64,000 bases of DNA from Pelagicoccus enzymogenes (lineage in GTDB: Bacteria; Verrucomicrobiota; Verrucomicrobiia; Opitutales; Opitutaceae). Every line of letters starts with the position of its first letter. Positions within the stretch are counted from its first letter, which is position 1. The position numbers and the translations under genes were made by a program. Location of the stretch: NCBI RefSeq assembly GCF_014803405.1, contig NZ_JACYFG010000061.1:292446-356445 (forward strand), read 5' to 3'. Positions 62,701 to 64,000 of this stretch are shown one piece after another. Under the pieces are notes generated by a model, which was given only the letters and a program-made list of their open reading frames with translations, made no database searches and was not told the DNA's origin.

Positions 62701-64000
62701 CGACCTCTCAGAGAGCTTCTCCGACACCGACGCAGGCGATACCTTGAGCTACTCTGCCACTCTGGAAAACGGCGATCCTCTTCCCGAATGGTTGACGCTC
62801 GATACTGCAACAGGCGAACTCTCGGGCACTCCCGAAAACGGCGACGTTGGAACCATTTCCATAAGCGTCACCGCTACCGACTCAGCCGGTGCCAGCGTCA
62901 GCGACTCCTTCACTATCCAAGTTGAGAATACCAACGACGGCCCCGTCGCGACGACCCTAGCGGATCAGGTCATCGACGAAGACAGCGCCTTCTCGCTCGA
63001 CGCCTCCACCGCATTCGAAGACGTCGACGCAGGTGACACTCTCACCTTCTCCGCCACCCTCGAAAACGGCGACCCGCTCCCCAGCTGGCTCTCCATCGAT
63101 TCCCAGACGGGCGAACTCTCCGGCACTCCCGAAAACGGCGATGTGGGAGTGATCTCCGTAACCGTCACTGCCACCGACGAGGCTGGCGAAACAGCCTCCT
63201 CCAACTTCAGTATCCAAGTCGACAATACAAACGACGGACCTAGTGTCGTCTCCACGCGAGGAGAAAGCTTGTTCAGCGAAGACTTTTCGACCGAAGAAAA
63301 TGGAGCAAAGTCTGACGCTGAAGGCAATTGGGACACAGAAACGTCGGCCTCCAACGCGAACCATGGCGTCGAAAATGGTGCCTACGACTTTTCAAAAAGC
63401 ACAGGTTCCGGCTCGGAAAACCAAGCGATTCTGAGAACGAACCCAATCGACATCAGTTCGCACGAGAACCTGGAGCTCACTTTCGAGGTGCGATCGACTG
63501 GAAGCATGGACCGAACCGGCTCCTACCAGGACACCTTCCAAGTGGTGGCAATTGTCGACGGTGAGCGACACGAGATCCACCAAGAGACCGGTCACGTCAG
63601 CAGCGGAGCAAATCAATTCCACACGATTTCTCTGGATTCGATCCCTCAGGGCAACGAGCTTGTGATCGCGTTCGAATCGAAGGCGACTGGCAACGACGAG
63701 ACTTATACGATCGACAACATAAGCTTGAATGGCGATTCCCTCGGAATCGCACATCAAGTGGCGACCGAAGACGCAGCGTTTTCTATCGACCTCTCAGAGA
63801 GCTTCTCCGACATCGACGCAGGCGATACCTTGAGCTACTCTGCCACTCTGGAAAACGGCGATCCTCTTCCCGACTGGTTGACGCTCGATAACGAAACGGG
63901 CGAAATCTCGGGCACTCCCGAAAACGGCGACGTTGGAACCATTTCCATAAGCGTCACCGCTACCGACTCAGCCGGTGCCAGCGTCAGCGACTCCTTCACT
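53750..64000 (+). CDS. Giant cadherin-like repeat adhesin (partial, 3417 codons visible)
   Basis: The frame opens at ATG 53750 and stays open to the last base of the window. There is no Sec signal peptide. Residues 1 to about 90 form a beta-rich head (GQSLDFNAGDSLKL, DVLVMTKDGSSYLLKNF), as in the retention modules of LapA/BapA-type adhesins exported by type I secretion. A Ser/Gln-rich stretch follows (about 180-215). From about residue 408, some 27 domains of about 98 residues repeat, each with NTNDGP at the joint, EDAAFSLD, DTLTYSATLENG, LPSWLSIDSETGELSGTP and DVGAISVTVTA. These are cadherin/putative-Ig (He_PIG) folds with calcium sites. Two extra jelly-roll-like domains are inserted at about 2803-2974 and 3164-3336. 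Confidence 0.9.
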   Translation, partial: MSFRFTHTGDSSAPTPYELSNGQSLDFNAGDSLKLTNPDDIADMIPQGHDVLVMTKDGSSYLLKNFLLTDATELELPDGTTITADSFRQSEANDAAGADHASLQAINFEPEDATGSVVLQSVTLLSIISALSQNTSAFDAFELNADGSENQELRNYFQSLTLAALGKSESDQEHAQVAELSTQDNQQAYYSSSTSQTRDSQSSAQTKSGTSDEGANTRSVSIDVTDTIEASQLLDIERFRFTAVVVNGDGDIVESTTEVNQETGTVEVVIDLQKEDAGQQVEIEVIVTDPENNDRVIDRNELTVVLPDPFNEENVTLSLSGNDITENEAGYAIGSLEALGSEKEIEGPFTYSIASDPSGLFEIEGSTLKLKDGVTIDFETAPESYSLSLRIENEDGSQVERTLTLHPADANDAPEVSGMGLEGTEDNAIPFKRETFEQAFSDVDNDDTLESVRIDSLPANGALTVAGKPVEIGQIIPVEQISGVAFQPNSDWNGHTEFLWSGFDGAAWSDKAATVSIDIENVNDTPLATFSIATQTANEDAAFTFTLPEGLFTDSDIGDSLTLSAALPDWLNFDPITGEISGVPSYENLGEHRIEITATDASGAKTSTAFTLEVENVNDRPTFTQIQDVSIGEYDPIDIDAGSYFSDEDADFGDTLSFTASLADGSGLPEWLTIDESSGKIAGNPPQGQNTDLDIRVTATDSEGESVSSTFALHVENQNDSPELDSPIADQGADEDSEFSFNIASNFSDSDLGDQLTYTATLPDGSDLPEWLNFDTATGQFSGIPTNDDVGMLTLQVTASDGSQSVDDFFAIMVDNTNDKPVATALVDQTVEEDSGFSLDVSDAFSDVDAGDTLTYSATQMNGSELPEWLEFDEGTGKFSGTPANEDVGSLSILVVASDGQENANAIFSIEVENTNDGPVATFIPEQTTEEDAPFLFDVSDAFSDEDIGDELSYSATLEDGSELPEWLNINPRTGELSGTPLNANVGELNLKVSASDGQESAATTLKITIENTNDGPFVSAGIEDVTTAEDAAFTLDVSSNFGDPDFFDTLEFSAALEDGSPLPQWLSFDPFTASFSGTPTNNDVGSLSVRVVAQDGETSISDVFSIEVQNTNNAPTVTTDFVPVNAEEDSAFTYDAASHFEDTDASDSLTYTATLSDGSDLPSWISIDPITGELSGIPENQDVGSINITVTATDVSGETANGTFTLTVENTNDGPVASAIAQQSTEEDAAFSLDASVAFDDVDAGDALTYSATLENGDSLPSWLTIDSQTGTLAGTPHNSDVGTISVTVRASDGEANAEATFTLEIQNTNDGPTVTNSIQNVTTLEDASFVFEASNHFGDADTGDVLSYSATLQDGSPLPDWLAIDPETGKISGQPGNDDIGTISLVVSATDQAGSTASDNFALTVENTNDGPTASLEIEAQEVLEDSGYNLSLADYFDDIDTGDALSYSAELADGSPLPDWLAIDSQTGRLSGTPRNNDVGELEIKVIASDGEAEAQQTFTLSVENTNDGPVLKADFSNENTLEDENFILDASENFHDADLGDTLTYSATLQNGDPLPDWLSLDASTGKFSGVPLNEHVGSISITVSASDGSETVSDSFSLTVFNTNDAPLVEWLNDNQNIVEDELFNLDASNIFFDVDEGDTLTYSATLENGDPLPDWMSIDPLTGQLSGTPTNADVGEITILLSASDGEATTSKSFSLYIENTNDGPVVTTNIADQSIDEDNEFSLDISENFADEDIGDSLTFSATLEDGSPLPNWISIDSESGQLSGTPRGTDVGELSIVVTASDGEASVSDTFTLTIENTNDGPVVTHAISDQSVDEDSAFSLDLSSNFADQDIGDTLTYTATLANGDPLPAWLILDPASGQISGTPGNSDVGEIEITVTASDGEASVSDSFTLSVENTNDGPTVTTSINDTTTKEDNAFTLDTSNNFHDPDLSDTLRYTATLENGDPLPQWLQIDSESGQLTGTPRNSDVGNIAVRVTASDGESSASDVFTITVENTNDAIVVSSNVADQNIDEDSTFTLDISGNFKDLDQEDTLTYSATLENGEPLPNWLTIDPETGIFSGTPLNEDAGELSITITATDSAGSTASDTFSLEVENTNDGPTASVIADQSTDEDAAFSLDASTAFDDIDAGDTLTYSATLENGDPLPSWLSIDSETGELSGTPENGDVGAISVTVTASDEAGETATFTFGIQVENTNDGPTASAIADQTTDEDAAFSLDASTAFDDIDAGDVLTYSATLENGEPLPSWLSIDSETGELSGTPENGDVGAISVTVTATDEAGETASSTFGIQVENTNDGPTASAIADQSTDEDSAFSLDASTSFEDIDAGDTLTYSATLENGDPLPSWRSIDSETGELSGTPENGDVGAIFVTVTASDEAGETATSTFCIQVENTNDGPTASAIADQTTDEDAAFSLDASTAFDDIDAGDTLTYSASLENGDPLPSWLSIDSETGKLSGTPKNGDVGAISVTVTATDEAGETATSTFGIQVDNTNDGPTASAIADQSTDEDAAFSFDVSGNFADIDTGDELIYEATLENGDPLPDWLSFNEDTGVFTGTPANEDVGSISIIVTASDGEAITSSSFSIQVDNTNDGPTASAIADQTTDEDAAFSLDASTAFDDVDAGDTLTYTATLENGAPLPSWLTIDSETGELSGTPENGDVGAISVTVTATDEAGETASSTFGIQVDNTNDGPTASAIADQTTDEDAAFSLDASTAFNDVDADDTLTYSATLENGDPLPSWLSIDSETGELSGTPENGDVGAISVTVTATDEAGETATSTFGIQVDNTNDGPTVTSKNGESLFSEDFAGDLDGATADSNDTKWSTDDSAATTSPTHGIENEAYEFSESTSTANDNGALIKLQTETIDIAGKTDLELSFDLKSEGDMEASGSWHDYFQVIVVVDGVETELMQQDGNLDGNNGSFTLRNIPEGDELVISFEAKTTHSSEVFTIDNVQLNGDSYGLANQTATEDAAFSIDLSESFSDTDAGDTLSYSATLENGDPLPEWLTLDTATGELSGTPENGDVGTISISVTATDSAGASVSDSFTIQVENTNDGPVATTLADQVIDEDSAFSLDASTAFEDVDAGDTLTFSATLENGDPLPSWLSIDSQTGELSGTPENGDVGVISVTVTATDEAGETASSNFSIQVDNTNDGPSVVSTRGESLFSEDFSTEENGAKSDAEGNWDTETSASNANHGVENGAYDFSKSTGSGSENQAILRTNPIDISSHENLELTFEVRSTGSMDRTGSYQDTFQVVAIVDGERHEIHQETGHVSSGANQFHTISLDSIPQGNELVIAFESKATGNDETYTIDNISLNGDSLGIAHQVATEDAAFSIDLSESFSDIDAGDTLSYSATLENGDPLPDWLTLDNETGEISGTPENGDVGTISISVTATDSAGASVSDSFT
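60050..62152 (+). repeat. Array of near-identical 297-bp repeats in the adhesin gene
   Basis: The joint codons for V(E/D)NTNDGP start at 60050, 60347, 60644, 60941, 61238, 61532, 61829 and 62126. The spacing is 297 bases except for one unit of 294. Units are almost identical in DNA, while earlier domains of the same gene are related only at protein level. This suggests recent duplication or gene conversion. Some copies carry unique changes, for example Trp-Arg in place of Trp-Leu at about 60809, and Cys in place of Gly at about 60930. Confidence 0.9.
62675..62914 (+). repeat. Composite repeat, copy 1
   Basis: These 240 bases recur nearly unchanged at 63761-64000, 1086 bases later. The repeated block starts at the joint after the first jelly-roll-like domain. 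The full period therefore covers two Ig-like domains plus one jelly-roll-like domain. Confidence 0.85.
63761..64000 (+). repeat. Composite repeat, copy 2, cut by the window end
   Basis: Near-identical to 62675-62914, after the second jelly-roll-like domain. The pattern probably continues beyond the window. Confidence 0.85.

Overview
The window looks like a chromosomal segment of a Gram-negative, outer-membrane-bearing bacterium, most probably a marine Verrucomicrobiota of class Opitutia (Pelagicoccus-like). This assignment is inference. It rests on a 1306-residue TonB-dependent receptor of the style common in that class, lipoprotein maturation (lnt), FG-GAP/UnbV secreted proteins, a ClpS-DUF2017 pair, moderately GC-rich coding sequence and weak Shine-Dalgarno signals. 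No ribosomal or marker gene is present to prove it.

Layout. 1-1150: a cut-off reverse gene, a tRNA-Leu(CAA) with a duplicated 3' end, and two hairpin terminators joined to a repeated 18-bp motif. 1151-15500: housekeeping genes (rsmE, pyrG, a PfkB kinase, a histidine kinase, a BaiN-like flavoprotein, a lipoprotein, an M32 carboxypeptidase, VanZ-like, proA), an unusual lipoyl/E3-binding/KAS III fusion, and a decayed propeller-type sensor kinase. 15488-24900: a reverse-strand block with lnt, a 1088-residue FG-GAP/UnbV protein and the TonB-dependent receptor. 24918-34607: a small P-loop kinase, a large hybrid sensor kinase, an ABC-F ATPase, a fatty-acid desaturase, a HAD phosphatase and recD2. 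34641-38744: a lipid-flavoured group with a FabF-like synthase, an ACP-dehydratase fusion, a GT4 glycosyltransferase and a thioesterase. 38781-50000: queG-aroK, a bifunctional FAD oxidoreductase/methyltransferase that probably makes mnm5U in tRNA, a cupin, a family B DNA polymerase, an aldo-keto reductase, small membrane proteins, clpS-DUF2017 and proS. 50142-53559: a membrane-anchored unknown protein, argA and a metallophosphoesterase. 53750-64000: the first 3417 codons of a giant cadherin-like repeat adhesin that runs off the window.

Two fusion proteins are the most novel content. One (2450-4027, reverse) has the front half of a 2-oxoacid dehydrogenase E2 protein (lipoyl domain plus peripheral-subunit-binding domain), but its acyltransferase domain is replaced by a complete KAS III with an intact Cys-His-Asn triad. 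That arrangement suggests direct transfer of acyl groups from a dehydrogenase to malonyl-ACP. The other (40618-42261) joins a DAO-type FAD oxidoreductase to a YtqB/MnmM-type methyltransferase. It would be an analogue of MnmC with a different methyltransferase and reversed domain order, and its reading frame appears to start at ATT.

Functional links inside the window: lipid synthesis and acyl chemistry (KAS III fusion, FabF-like, ACP-dehydratase, desaturase, thioesterase, lnt), tRNA maturation (queG, MnmC-like fusion, proS), amino-acid synthesis (proA, argA, aroK) and cell-surface proteins (receptor, FG-GAP protein, adhesin).
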